DNA of 10,145 bases, taken from positions 1 to 10,145 of the forward strand of contig URCP01000100.1 in assembly GCA_900546315.1 (NCBI GenBank), read 5' to 3'. Within the stretch, counting starts at the first letter, position 1. The number at the start of each line of letters is the position of its first letter. Shown here piece by piece: positions 1 through 5,700 of this stretch. Both the position numbers and the translations under genes were made by a program. The notes below the pieces were generated by a model. That model was not told the origin of the DNA. It was given only the letters and a program-made list of their open reading frames with translations, and searched no databases. This stretch comes from an uncultured Eubacteriales bacterium. Lineage in GTDB: Bacteria > Bacillota > Clostridia > Oscillospirales > CAG-272.

Positions 1-46
1 GACTCGTAGCAGCTCCGGATACTAAAGTATCCAGCTGCCACGAGTC
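1..46. repeat. 46-base imperfect palindrome at the window edge
   Basis: The left arm (1-22, GACTCGTAGCAGCT..GGATAC) and the right arm (27-46, GTATCC..AGCTGCCACGAGTC) are reverse complements over 20 positions, with one mismatch and a 2-base bulge; the loop is TAAA. No T-tract is visible, because the window starts at the first base of the arm. It could be a transcription terminator for the minus-strand reading, the subterminal hairpin of a mobile element, or a fold-back artefact at a contig end. The sequence alone does not decide between these. Confidence 0.6.
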
Positions 47-264
47 TTTGGTTTATAATGGAGCATTTCAATACCGGACTTCCGGCAATACGCCGGTAGC
101 CCAGTCTGGAATTCCCACATTGGTACTTGCCGCTTTTTTACCAGTTCGTAAGGGGATTCACGCTTGAACTCCTCGACTGTTTGCTTATTGAAATACAGCG
201 CGAAGAGGTTGCTCCACATATTTATCGCGAGGTCGCCAGTCATCGCGTAGAGCTTTCCGTTGTG
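22..264 (-). pseudogene. Internal fragment of a second extracellular solute-binding protein
   Basis: Reading minus from 264, the frame gives HNGKLYAMTGDLAIN...YFNKQ...ESPYELVKK. Over 44 residues (264 down to 133) this aligns without gaps to residues 174-217 of the intact neighbour (INGKVYLASGEISIS...FYNKR...EDPYKLVES), with about 15 identities. The fragment therefore comes from the middle of a paralogous sugar-binding protein. It lacks the signal peptide, the N-terminal lobe and everything after the PYELV motif, and it has no start codon or ribosome binding site of its own. The homology begins only 14 bases past the stop of the intact gene and in another frame. After 133 the frame stays open to a TAG at 22-24, but the residues (..MWEFQTGLPAYCRKSG..) no longer match the family, so a second junction lies near 132. 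The nearest in-frame ATG is 243, which is probably not a real start. Confidence 0.65.
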
Positions 265-278
265 ATTCAGATATGCAA

Positions 279-1742
279 TTAATCGAGATTTTTGACGCTC
301 TCGATGAAGCTGTCGATGCCGGCTTTGACTTTGTCCTTCTGCTCGGCGTATACGGTTGACCAGCTGTTGTCTTTGGTTATCGCGTCTTTGATCTGCACTG
401 CGAGGTTTACACCTGTAGCGCCGCTGTAGAGGCGTCCGAAATCGAAGGCTACACCCTCGCGGATCAGGTCAAACATCTTTGCTGACTCATCGTCGCGCGA
501 GTACTTGACTTTCAGCGCGACCTCGAAATACGCGGGCGAAACTGTGTAATGATTCTCTTCGCAGAGCGCTTCCATCGTCGCTGACGCCGCGTCGATGTCT
601 TTCGTTGAGGTGGTTATTCCGAAGAGCGTGTTGCCTTCGTTTATAAGTGTCAGGTAACTATCCTGATTTTTGTCGTATTTCGGCACAGGAAGGACGCCGA
701 AATCGTCTTTCATGTCGTTGTATTTCGTTGCCGCGTCACTTATGAGACCGGACGCGAATAACGTCAATCCGTTTGCGAAGGCTCCTTTCACAGCGTCACC
801 ATTGTCAACAGTAATGTCAACCGATGACAGAGAACCTTCTGAACTATGGACGAACTTCGTGATCTTACTCATTACGTCGATCATTTTCTCGCTTCCGAGT
901 GTCAGTTCGGGGTATCCGTCTTTTGTCTGTGTTGTGTTCTGAATGCCTGCTCCGGTTACCAGCGGAGGGAAGTTGTTGTCGGTACTGAAAGAGATTCCGT
1001 ACAGATCACCAATTGACTTTTTCCCATCGTTGTCAAGGTCGGAATAGACGTTTCCGGAGAGCTCGAACAGCTTGTCAAGCGTCCACTCGCCTGATTCGAC
1101 GAGCTTGTACGGGTCTTCGATCGAGTATTCGTCGGCGAGACGCTTGTTATAGAAGAAACAGCTCAGCTCCTTGATGTTGGATATCGAAATTTCACCGGAC
1201 GCCAGATAAACCTTTCCGTTTATCGCCGTTTCCTCGACGAGTCCGCGAGCCCACCACGGGTTTGAGAAGTCGATATATTTTGTGTCGTTAAGCGCTAAGA
1301 GAACTCCGTCAGGTATAAGCGTCGGCATGGTCGCGTACTGTCCGCTGACAAGATCAAAGGAATCATCGCCTGCCATGACGCTCTGACGGATTGCGTCGAT
1401 GTATTCCATTCTGGAATCCCAGGTGTACGAGCGCGGAAGATTCGCGAGCTTGACTCCGAGACGGTCTTCAACGGTGCGGTCACGGTCATAGAGCGCGTCA
1501 TTGACGACTTCACCATTCTGCTCGTCGGTGCACTCGCCCTGCTCAAGCCAGTAGAGAATCTTGATTTCCTTTCCGCCAAAATTGAGACCTTCGGGCAGAG
1601 AAGACGCGCGGGTTTCCGCGGGGGCTTCAGTTGAGTCGCCGCTCCCTGCCGTTGTCACAGTCGGGTCGACCGTTGTTTCGCCACACGCGGCAAGCTGTGC
1701 GAGGATAAGCAATGACGCGATCAGAGTTGCTTTCTTTTTCAT
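279..1742 (-). CDS. Extracellular solute-binding lipoprotein of a carbohydrate ABC transporter
   Basis: The 487-residue protein begins with a lipoprotein signal peptide: a KKK n-region, a hydrophobic core and the lipobox LAAC, with Cys20 the lipidated residue. A Thr/Ser/Ala linker follows to about residue 50. The rest looks like a family-1 (CUT1-type) binding protein: NGEVVNDALYDRD at 77-89, the hinge-region FYNKRLADEY...DPYKLV...WTLDKL at 197-225, and a C-terminal helical tail. Residues 235-246 (DLDNDGKKSIGD) have the spacing of an EF-hand or dockerin-like calcium loop. It should sit on the outer face of the membrane and deliver a sugar or oligosaccharide to permeases, none of which are encoded here. 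The start is supported by AAGGAG at 1750-1755 (minus), 7 bases from ATG. The gene is divergent from an AraC-type regulator, its probable controller. The substrate cannot be read from the sequence. Confidence 0.9.
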   Translation of the reverse strand: MKKKATLIASLLILAQLAACGETTVDPTVTTAGSGDSTEAPAETRASSLPEGLNFGGKEIKILYWLEQGECTDEQNGEVVNDALYDRDRTVEDRLGVKLANLPRSYTWDSRMEYIDAIRQSVMAGDDSFDLVSGQYATMPTLIPDGVLLALNDTKYIDFSNPWWARGLVEETAINGKVYLASGEISISNIKELSCFFYNKRLADEYSIEDPYKLVESGEWTLDKLFELSGNVYSDLDNDGKKSIGDLYGISFSTDNNFPPLVTGAGIQNTTQTKDGYPELTLGSEKMIDVMSKITKFVHSSEGSLSSVDITVDNGDAVKGAFANGLTLFASGLISDAATKYNDMKDDFGVLPVPKYDKNQDSYLTLINEGNTLFGITTSTKDIDAASATMEALCEENHYTVSPAYFEVALKVKYSRDDESAKMFDLIREGVAFDFGRLYSGATGVNLAVQIKDAITKDNSWSTVYAEQKDKVKAGIDSFIESVKNLD

Positions 1743-1779
1743 TTTTATTCTCCTTTTTGCTGAAATTTTGTATAGAATA

Positions 1780-1812
1780 ATTATAGCGCTTCGAAGATAT
1801 TTATGCTATAAT
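1780..1812. promoter_or_regulatory. Back-to-back divergent promoters with a central palindrome
   Basis: A TATAAT box for the lipoprotein gene lies on the minus strand at 1785-1780. Another for the regulator lies on the plus strand at 1807-1812, preceded by TGC (extended -10). Together they form an 8-base perfect inverted repeat, ATTATAGC / GCTATAAT, with a 17-base spacer. Between them is the palindrome CTTCGAAG (1789-1796). Neither box has a recognisable TTGACA at the usual spacing. The expected -35 of the regulator falls on the -10 of the lipoprotein gene, so the two promoters probably exclude each other. Weak -35 regions fit activator dependence, but that is inference. Confidence 0.55.
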
Positions 1813-1856
1813 ATATTTGCATAAAAATGCGACAAATCTGCAAAAATGGAGCAAAT

Positions 1857-2729
1857 ATGAAGAAGAAAAGTGATTATCCGATAGATTTCGGACACAGAAC
1901 TGACGGCGATAGCTGGATTACATTACAAAGAAAGCCGATGCACACCGGTGCGTCTGAACCACATTGGCACGAGACTTATGAGGTCGCCTATCAGCTCAGC
2001 GGTGAGCGGACATATATTTATCCGGATGGATTATTCACTCTTCACGCTGGTGAAGTATTGATAATTCCGCCAAGAACGATGCATGGCACGCTTATTTCGG
2101 ACGGTGATTTTCAGGCATATGTCTTCGGCTACCCCTCTAATATCATCTATTCGCACGATATTTCCTTCCGTAATATGAAGTATTTATTGGCTTTTTCGGG
2201 TGAGCACTCGTTCGAGCGCTGCCGATTCTCGGGCGACTCGCCCGCTATGGACGAGCTGCGCGCAGAGATTATCCGGCTAGCCGAATACGGCAATTCGCCG
2301 ATGACCGAGCTTCTTGTCCGCGCGTCGATACTCCGCATCCACGATATGATCTATAGGCTTTACAACCGCAAAAATCAGAATACCTCCGAATTTCTGGAGG
2401 CGGTGCAGAGTTACATCGATGATCACATATTAGAGGATATCTCTCCTTATAATATTGCAGATTTTTTGCATATCAGTCATAGCCTTCTCTGCCACAAGCT
2501 GCAAGCCGAGCTTGGCTGTACGCCAAACGAGCTGATCATGCGCTGCAAGCTCAATCTCGCCGAAAATCTTCTGCTCGACCGCCGCGGACTTTCGGTGACA
2601 GAGGTCGGTCTTGAGATCGGAATCCCGGACACGAGCTATTTTATCAAATGCTTCAAGAATTCGCGAGGCGTCACTCCCGGCCAGTTTCGCAGGCTGACAC
2701 GCGATATGAGGAATGAAAAAAAACAGTAA
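1857..2729 (+). CDS. AraC-family transcriptional regulator with N-terminal cupin
   Basis: The 290-residue protein has a cupin-type sensor half with EPHWHETYEV at 34-43 and the GEVLIIPPRTMHG strand at 65-77, which in this family binds a sugar or other small ligand. The C-terminal AraC DNA-binding domain has two helix-turn-helix units: about 195-220 (SPYNIADFLHISHSLLCHKL) and about 247-281, ending in the family signature SRGVTPGQFRRL. The ATG at 1857 is preferred because GGAG (1848-1851) lies 5 bases upstream. An earlier in-frame ATG at 1827 would add 10 residues but has no ribosome binding site and sits only a few bases after the likely transcription start. The gene is divergent from the sugar-binding lipoprotein, so control of that uptake gene is the simplest role. 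Codons in the first third are more AT-rich than in the genes to the right. Confidence 0.9.
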   Translation: MKKKSDYPIDFGHRTDGDSWITLQRKPMHTGASEPHWHETYEVAYQLSGERTYIYPDGLFTLHAGEVLIIPPRTMHGTLISDGDFQAYVFGYPSNIIYSHDISFRNMKYLLAFSGEHSFERCRFSGDSPAMDELRAEIIRLAEYGNSPMTELLVRASILRIHDMIYRLYNRKNQNTSEFLEAVQSYIDDHILEDISPYNIADFLHISHSLLCHKLQAELGCTPNELIMRCKLNLAENLLLDRRGLSVTEVGLEIGIPDTSYFIKCFKNSRGVTPGQFRRLTRDMRNEKKQ

Positions 2730-2805
2730 CCGCGCCGGCTCCCCGCTTCAATCGTGCATTTTTTTACGATTTCATTGTAAAACCGACAAATGTGCGCGAA
2801 ACCCC

Positions 2806-2834
2806 TTCCATTTTCCTGAAATATGCGGTAGAAT
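2806..2834 (+). promoter_or_regulatory. Probable promoter of the ASRT-family gene
   Basis: TTCCAT (2806-2811) and TAGAAT (2829-2834) are separated by 17 bases and followed by an alternating AT run. The -35 match is poor. The surrounding block CTTCCATTTT-N14-TAxAAT recurs with identical spacing before the SDR gene, which strengthens the call. The rest of the 148-base gap after the regulator holds only a weak 6-base inverted repeat (TTTTAC/GTAAAA, 2762-2782). Confidence 0.45.
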
Positions 2835-2877
2835 ATATATATACCATTTGTCCCCATATGTCAAGGAGGACCTCCAC

Positions 2878-3246
2878 ATGAAAACCTACGGAAAAACCAC
2901 ATGGCTGATACCGGATTGTTACCTCGAGCCTGTCTCGAACGGTCAGATAAGCCACGAAGCTATATGCGTCCTGAACACATCGCCGGAGGAAGCGGCGATA
3001 GAGCTCACGCTGTTCTTTGAGGACCGGAAGACCGACACGGCGTTCCGCTCATCGTGCCCGTCGATGCGAACGCACCACATACGGCTCGACAGACTGATTT
3101 CTGAGGACGGGCGCGAGATACCGCGAGGGGTGCCCTACGCCGTCCTCGTCGAGTCGAGTGTCCCTGTCGTCGTGCAGTACTCGAGACTTGACACGGCGCA
3201 GTCCGAGCTCGCGCTGATGACGACGATGGCTTACGCGGTTGACTGA
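2878..3246 (+). CDS. Anabaena sensory rhodopsin transducer (ASRT) family protein
   Basis: The 122-residue protein matches the ASRT family (Pfam sensory rhodopsin transducer) along its whole length, which is normal for the family (about 125 residues). Recognisable segments are W9-I-P with SNGQISHEAICVLNTS (20-35), a strand with FFEDR (46-50), IPRGVPYAVLVESSVPVVVQYSRLDT (81-106) and the terminal LALMTTMAYAVD. In Anabaena the protein couples to a photoreceptor. Most family members occur without rhodopsins, and the superfamily has been predicted to be a small-molecule (sugar-like) binding beta-sandwich. No rhodopsin is present here; the neighbours are a sugar-binding protein and an AraC regulator, so a cytoplasmic metabolite-binding role is more likely than light sensing. 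The protein has no signal peptide. The start at 2878 is fixed by AAGGAGG at 2862-2868; upstream in-frame ATGs (from 2713) give non-conserved sequence. Confidence 0.88.
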   Translation: MKTYGKTTWLIPDCYLEPVSNGQISHEAICVLNTSPEEAAIELTLFFEDRKTDTAFRSSCPSMRTHHIRLDRLISEDGREIPRGVPYAVLVESSVPVVVQYSRLDTAQSELALMTTMAYAVD

Positions 3247-3262
3247 GCGGCAATAAAACGAA

Positions 3263-3298
3263 AACGCCTGACGCGGATTTTATTCCACGTCGGGCGTT
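3263..3298. terminator. Shared bidirectional terminator
   Basis: Arms 3263-3277 (AACGCCTGACGCGGA) and 3284-3298 pair over 15 positions, with one wobble and one mismatch on either strand, around a 6-base loop. On the minus strand the stem runs into TTCGTTTTATT, a good U-tract; on the plus strand the tail GATTTATG is weaker. It lies between two convergent genes (stops at 3246 and 3312) and can serve both. Confidence 0.75.
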
Positions 3299-3311
3299 GA
3301 TTTATGTTCAC

Positions 3312-4256
3312 TTATACCTGATTTCCGCTGTCCACACGGCGGGCAGACACCCAGCGGTTTATGAGCAGCACCGCTCCGAGCGCGAGTACGGCGGCGGTTA
3401 TCAGCATCGCCGGAATATACCGTGATACCGTTTCCGTGTTCCCGGGCAGAGCGCCGATCAGATTACCACCCTCACCGGAGAGAAGGTCAGCGGTGCCGTA
3501 TTTCTCAGCGAATCGCGCGACAGTCATGTACTCCGACGTATCGTCCGCGGTCAGGACGGCGGTCCTGTATGTGCCGTCGGAGGACGCGGTTATGCCGTAT
3601 CCCGAGAGCGGCTTTATCATTATATCGTTTCCCTTCGTGTAAGCCGTCGCCGCCATCGTGTAATTCTGGAGCGACAGGACATACAGCGGGCTTATGTCCT
3701 CCGACATAGACACGGTCTTCATCGCGTCTATAGCGTCGAACGCCGGGTTATATGTATCAGAGAGGGCAAGCGAATAAACGTGCCACTGCCCCTGTTTCTT
3801 CGTGAATTCCTCTGCCTGCTCGTCGGTTATCACGTTCTCTTCGACGAGTTTCGCGAGGTGCTCCGGGTCCGCCCCGCTGTATCTCGAAAGGCGAACCGTG
3901 ACGTTCACGTCCTCTATATCGACCTGAAGTATCCACTCATATTCGTTTTCCTCAAGCACATTTTCAAGCCTGTCCGGTGCCATGCCGGCGGTGAACACCG
4001 TGTCCGGCAGGGTGTGGAGCCTGTACATCGTGAGCCCGGCGATATCCTCGCGTGTCACGTGCGGGAGCGTCTTCTTTGTATAGCGGTGCTCCGAATTCTC
4101 GGCGTCAATGACACTGTTCACGGCGGAAACGATATCATCGGCGAGAGCCGCTATCTCGTCGTTCTCGTCAGCGAGCCTGCGCGTCTCCACGGCGGAAACC
4201 GGAAGGGACATAACCACCGCGAATAAAATCATGATAGCAAACGCGAACTTTTTCAC
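3312..4256 (-). CDS. Secreted, C-terminally membrane-anchored protein of unknown function
   Basis: I do not recognise this protein. With a GTG start it has 314 residues: a signal peptide MKKFAFAIMILFAVV..PVSA (cleavage likely after Ala22), an acidic extracellular body of about 255 residues, one transmembrane helix at about 280-299 (IPAMLITAAVLALGAVLL), and a short basic tail (RWVSARRVDSGNQV). It has no LPXTG motif, so it would be a single-pass membrane protein facing outside rather than sortase-anchored. The start is chosen from the ribosome binding site: AGGAGG (minus, 4269-4264) is 1 base from the ATG at 4262, too close, but 7 bases from the GTG at 4256. The gene has a perfect consensus promoter at 4339-4311, so strong expression is expected unless it is repressed. 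It is convergent with the ASRT gene and divergent from the SDR gene, and is transcribed alone. Confidence 0.82.
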   Translation of the reverse strand: MKKFAFAIMILFAVVMSLPVSAVETRRLADENDEIAALADDIVSAVNSVIDAENSEHRYTKKTLPHVTREDIAGLTMYRLHTLPDTVFTAGMAPDRLENVLEENEYEWILQVDIEDVNVTVRLSRYSGADPEHLAKLVEENVITDEQAEEFTKKQGQWHVYSLALSDTYNPAFDAIDAMKTVSMSEDISPLYVLSLQNYTMAATAYTKGNDIMIKPLSGYGITASSDGTYRTAVLTADDTSEYMTVARFAEKYGTADLLSGEGGNLIGALPGNTETVSRYIPAMLITAAVLALGAVLLINRWVSARRVDSGNQV

Positions 4257-4302
4257 AGACATACCTCCTGTTCAGCTGTTTATCAATGTTATGTCGACTC
4301 TT

Positions 4303-4320
4303 GTGATATCATTATATCAC
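4303..4320. promoter_or_regulatory. Perfect inverted repeat over the -10, candidate operator
   Basis: GTGATAT-CATT-ATATCAC is a perfect 7-base inverted repeat. It covers the -10 hexamer and probable start site of the minus-strand gene ending at 3312. This is the classic position for a repressor site. No regulator has been identified; the AraC protein in this window is only a remote candidate. Confidence 0.5.
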
Positions 4321-4339
4321 GCGCGGGACGATATGTCAA
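4311..4339 (-). promoter_or_regulatory. Perfect consensus sigma-A promoter
   Basis: On the minus strand TTGACA (4339-4334), a 17-base spacer and TATAAT (4316-4311) match the vegetative consensus at all 12 positions. Transcription would start near 4304, giving a 5' leader of about 50 bases before the GTG start at 4256. Confidence 0.85.
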
Positions 4340-4525
4340 CATTTTTTTACACGAATAATATTTTCGTATATCTGCACAATCCGCTATGCCTATGATTGTG
4401 CAATATTGCCTGACGCATATCCGGCAGACGCTTTCCTTCGTATGTTCGAAAACATATATTTCCGCCCCACTCTGCCCGATTTTTTACATATAAGTTAAAA
4501 ATATAATAAATTTTCCGTCCCGCTC
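4340..4525. other. AT-rich, palindrome-rich part of the gene-free region 4257-4605
   Basis: This is the core of the 349-base gap between two divergent genes, and no coding sequence is visible in it. It holds four inverted repeats: ACGAA/TTCGT (4351-4367), TGCACAAT/ATTGTGCA with a 14-base spacer (4373-4402), the palindrome GCAATATTGC (4400-4409, sharing three bases with the previous one), and TATGTT-CGAA-AACATA (4441-4456). A second TATAAT (4502-4507) lies in AAGTTAAAAATATAAT, a near copy of the -10 region found 53 bases further on. The palindromes lie upstream of both divergent promoters, where regulator sites are expected. Confidence 0.5.
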
Positions 4526-4559
4526 TTCCATTTTGCACCGCTTTGAGTTAAAATATAAT
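4526..4559 (+). promoter_or_regulatory. Probable promoter of the SDR gene
   Basis: TTCCAT (4526-4531) and TAAAAT (4549-4554) have a 17-base spacer, the same layout as before the ASRT gene. An overlapping alternative -10 is TATAAT at 4554-4559 with TTTTGC (4531-4536) as the -35. The exact start site is uncertain within about 5 bases. Confidence 0.5.
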
Positions 4560-4563
4560 TATA

Positions 4564-4580
4564 GCCGGGAATCCCCCGGC
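4564..4580 (+). promoter_or_regulatory. 5'-end stem-loop of the SDR mRNA
   Basis: GCCGGG-AATCC-CCCGGC is a perfect 6-bp G+C stem in an otherwise AT-rich leader. It sits where the transcript should begin, 5 to 10 bases after the -10. Stem-loops at the very 5' end are known to stabilise mRNAs; that role here is inferred. The ribosome binding site AAGGAG follows at 4591-4596. Confidence 0.5.
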
Positions 4581-4605
4581 ACTACATAAAAAGGAGATAT
4601 CCATC

Positions 4606-5463
4606 ATGAAATTACCGTTCAAAATAGATCTGTCCGGAAAAGTCGCCCTCGTCACCGGCGGCGGCGGAGTCCTCTGCTCCGAATTCGCGAAAGCCCTCGC
4701 CGCGAGCGGCGCGAAAGTCGCCGTCTGCGACCTCAGAGTCGACGCCGCGCAGAAAGTAGTCGACGAAATCACCAAAGACGGCGGCACCGCCATAGCAGTC
4801 GGCGCAAACGTTCTCGACAAGGCAAGCCTCGAAGCCGCGCGCGAAACCATCCTTGAGAAATTCGGCACAGTCGACATTCTCCTGAACGGCGCCGGCGGAA
4901 ACAACCCCAAGGGCACCACCTCCAAAGACACCCTCGACCCCGAAGACCTCGAAGGCGCAGCAGAGGGCATCAAAACCTTCTTCGATCTTGACCCCGCCGG
5001 CATAGAATTCGTCTTCAACCTCAACTTCCTCGGCACCCTCCTCCCGACCCAGGTCTTCGCCAAAGACATGGCAAAAAAAGGCGACGCCGTAATTCTCAAC
5101 GTCTCCAGCATGAACGCCTTCCGCCCCCTCACAAGAATCCCCGCATACTCCGGAGCAAAAGCCGCAGTATCCAACTTCACACAATGGCTCGCCGTCCACT
5201 TCGCAAAAGTCGGAATCCGCGTCAACGCCATCGCCCCCGGATTCTTCCTCACCAACCAGAACCACGACCTCCTGATCAACCCCGACGGCTCCTACACCGC
5301 CCGCTCCCAGAAAATCCTCGCCCACACCCCCATGAACCGCTTCGGCGTAACCGACGACCTCATCGGAACCCTCCTCTGGCTCGTCGACAACAACGCCTCC
5401 GGCTTCGTCAACGGAACGGTCATCCCGGTCGACGGTGGATTCGCAGCTTATTCCGGAGTCTGA
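4606..5463 (+). CDS. SDR oxidoreductase, probable D-mannonate oxidoreductase (fructuronate reductase)
   Basis: The 285-residue protein is a classical short-chain dehydrogenase. The nucleotide site is VTGGGGVLCS at 16-25, a variant of TGxxxGxG; Asp42 after the second strand points to NAD(H). The expected catalytic residues are present: Asn140, Ser168 (NVSSMNAF), Tyr181 and Lys185 (YSGAK), followed by IAPGFFLTNQN. The GGGGVL loop, NGAGGNNP at 94-101, the long insert before NLNFLGTLLPTQ, and the ending VDGGFAAYSGV resemble SDRs annotated as D-mannonate oxidoreductase in hexuronate pathways, which interconvert fructuronate and mannonate in the cytoplasm. No mannonate dehydratase or uronate isomerase gene is visible, so another sugar-acid or polyol substrate is possible. 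AAGGAG lies 9 bases upstream of ATG. Codons end overwhelmingly in C, which suggests high expression and also opens a long antisense frame. Confidence 0.85.
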   Translation: MKLPFKIDLSGKVALVTGGGGVLCSEFAKALAASGAKVAVCDLRVDAAQKVVDEITKDGGTAIAVGANVLDKASLEAARETILEKFGTVDILLNGAGGNNPKGTTSKDTLDPEDLEGAAEGIKTFFDLDPAGIEFVFNLNFLGTLLPTQVFAKDMAKKGDAVILNVSSMNAFRPLTRIPAYSGAKAAVSNFTQWLAVHFAKVGIRVNAIAPGFFLTNQNHDLLINPDGSYTARSQKILAHTPMNRFGVTDDLIGTLLWLVDNNASGFVNGTVIPVDGGFAAYSGV

Positions 5464-5466
5464 AAA

Positions 5467-5537
5467 GTGGAGGAGGAAGAACCGCTTTGAAAAGCGGTCC
5501 TCCCTCCCCCACACCCCCTCTCTCCCCGTAAACTTTT
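5467..5537. repeat. Palindromic intergenic repeat, copy 1
   Basis: Arms 5467-5488 and 5491-5512 pair at 19 of 22 positions around the core CTTTGAAAAG (5485-5494). A C-rich tail containing CACCCC follows, ending in TAAACTTTT (5529-5537). The same core and tail recur at 9667-9730 with different arms. It starts 4 bases after the SDR stop, so it could help end that transcript. The three mismatches become G-U pairs on the minus strand only. Confidence 0.75.
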
Positions 5538-5550
5538 CATAATTTTTCAG

Positions 5551-5590
5551 GCGCTTATCTCAGGCTTCGTATGAAGACTGAGATAAGCGC
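5551..5590 (+). terminator. Long stem-loop, probable terminator after the SDR gene
   Basis: GCGCTTATCTCAG (5551-5563) pairs perfectly with 5578-5590. After one G/A mismatch, CTTC/GAAG extends the stem around the loop GTAT. The tail TTATTTGT is a modest U-tract. On the minus strand no T-run follows, so it is oriented to stop plus-strand transcription from the SDR gene before the MBOAT promoter. A protein-binding palindrome is the alternative. Confidence 0.6.
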
Positions 5591-5621
5591 TTATTTGTAC
5601 AACAAAAAATTGCAAAAAGTA

Positions 5622-5650
5622 TTGCAAAGTGTTCCGGAATATGTTAAAAT
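5622..5650 (+). promoter_or_regulatory. Promoter of the MBOAT gene
   Basis: TTGCAA (5622-5627), a 17-base spacer and TAAAAT (5645-5650) with the extended element TGT (5642-5644) form a good sigma-A promoter. TTGCAAA also occurs 12 bases earlier (5610-5616). The ribosome binding site GGAAAGG (5687-5693) lies 7 bases before the ATG. Confidence 0.65.
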
Positions 5651-5700
5651 AATTCAGTGGGCACAAAACCCAATCAAGTATAAAAAGGAAAGGATTCCAA

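Noticed and set aside
1..46. Integron attC or CRISPR-type repeat
   Set aside because: There are no core GTTRRRY/RYYYAAC sites and only one copy; no spacer array or integrase is visible.
2713..2877. 55-codon N-terminal extension of the ASRT protein
   Set aside because: The extension overlaps the end of the regulator, is not conserved in the family, and includes the promoter region; AAGGAGG directs translation to 2878.
3780..4226. 148-codon plus-strand frame inside the exported-protein gene
   Set aside because: No ribosome binding site and no motif; the minus strand has a signal peptide, membrane anchor, consensus promoter and ribosome binding site.
4441..4456. LexA (SOS) box at TATGTTCGAAAACATA
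   Set aside because: The Gram-positive box has GAAC before GTTC with four bases between; here GTTC-type and GAAC-type halves are in the opposite order.
4612..5514. 300-codon open frame on the minus strand across the SDR gene
   Set aside because: It is the mirror of a gene with C-ending codons. The product is rich in Gly, Val, Glu and Asp with no motif, while the plus strand encodes a complete SDR with catalytic residues and a ribosome binding site.
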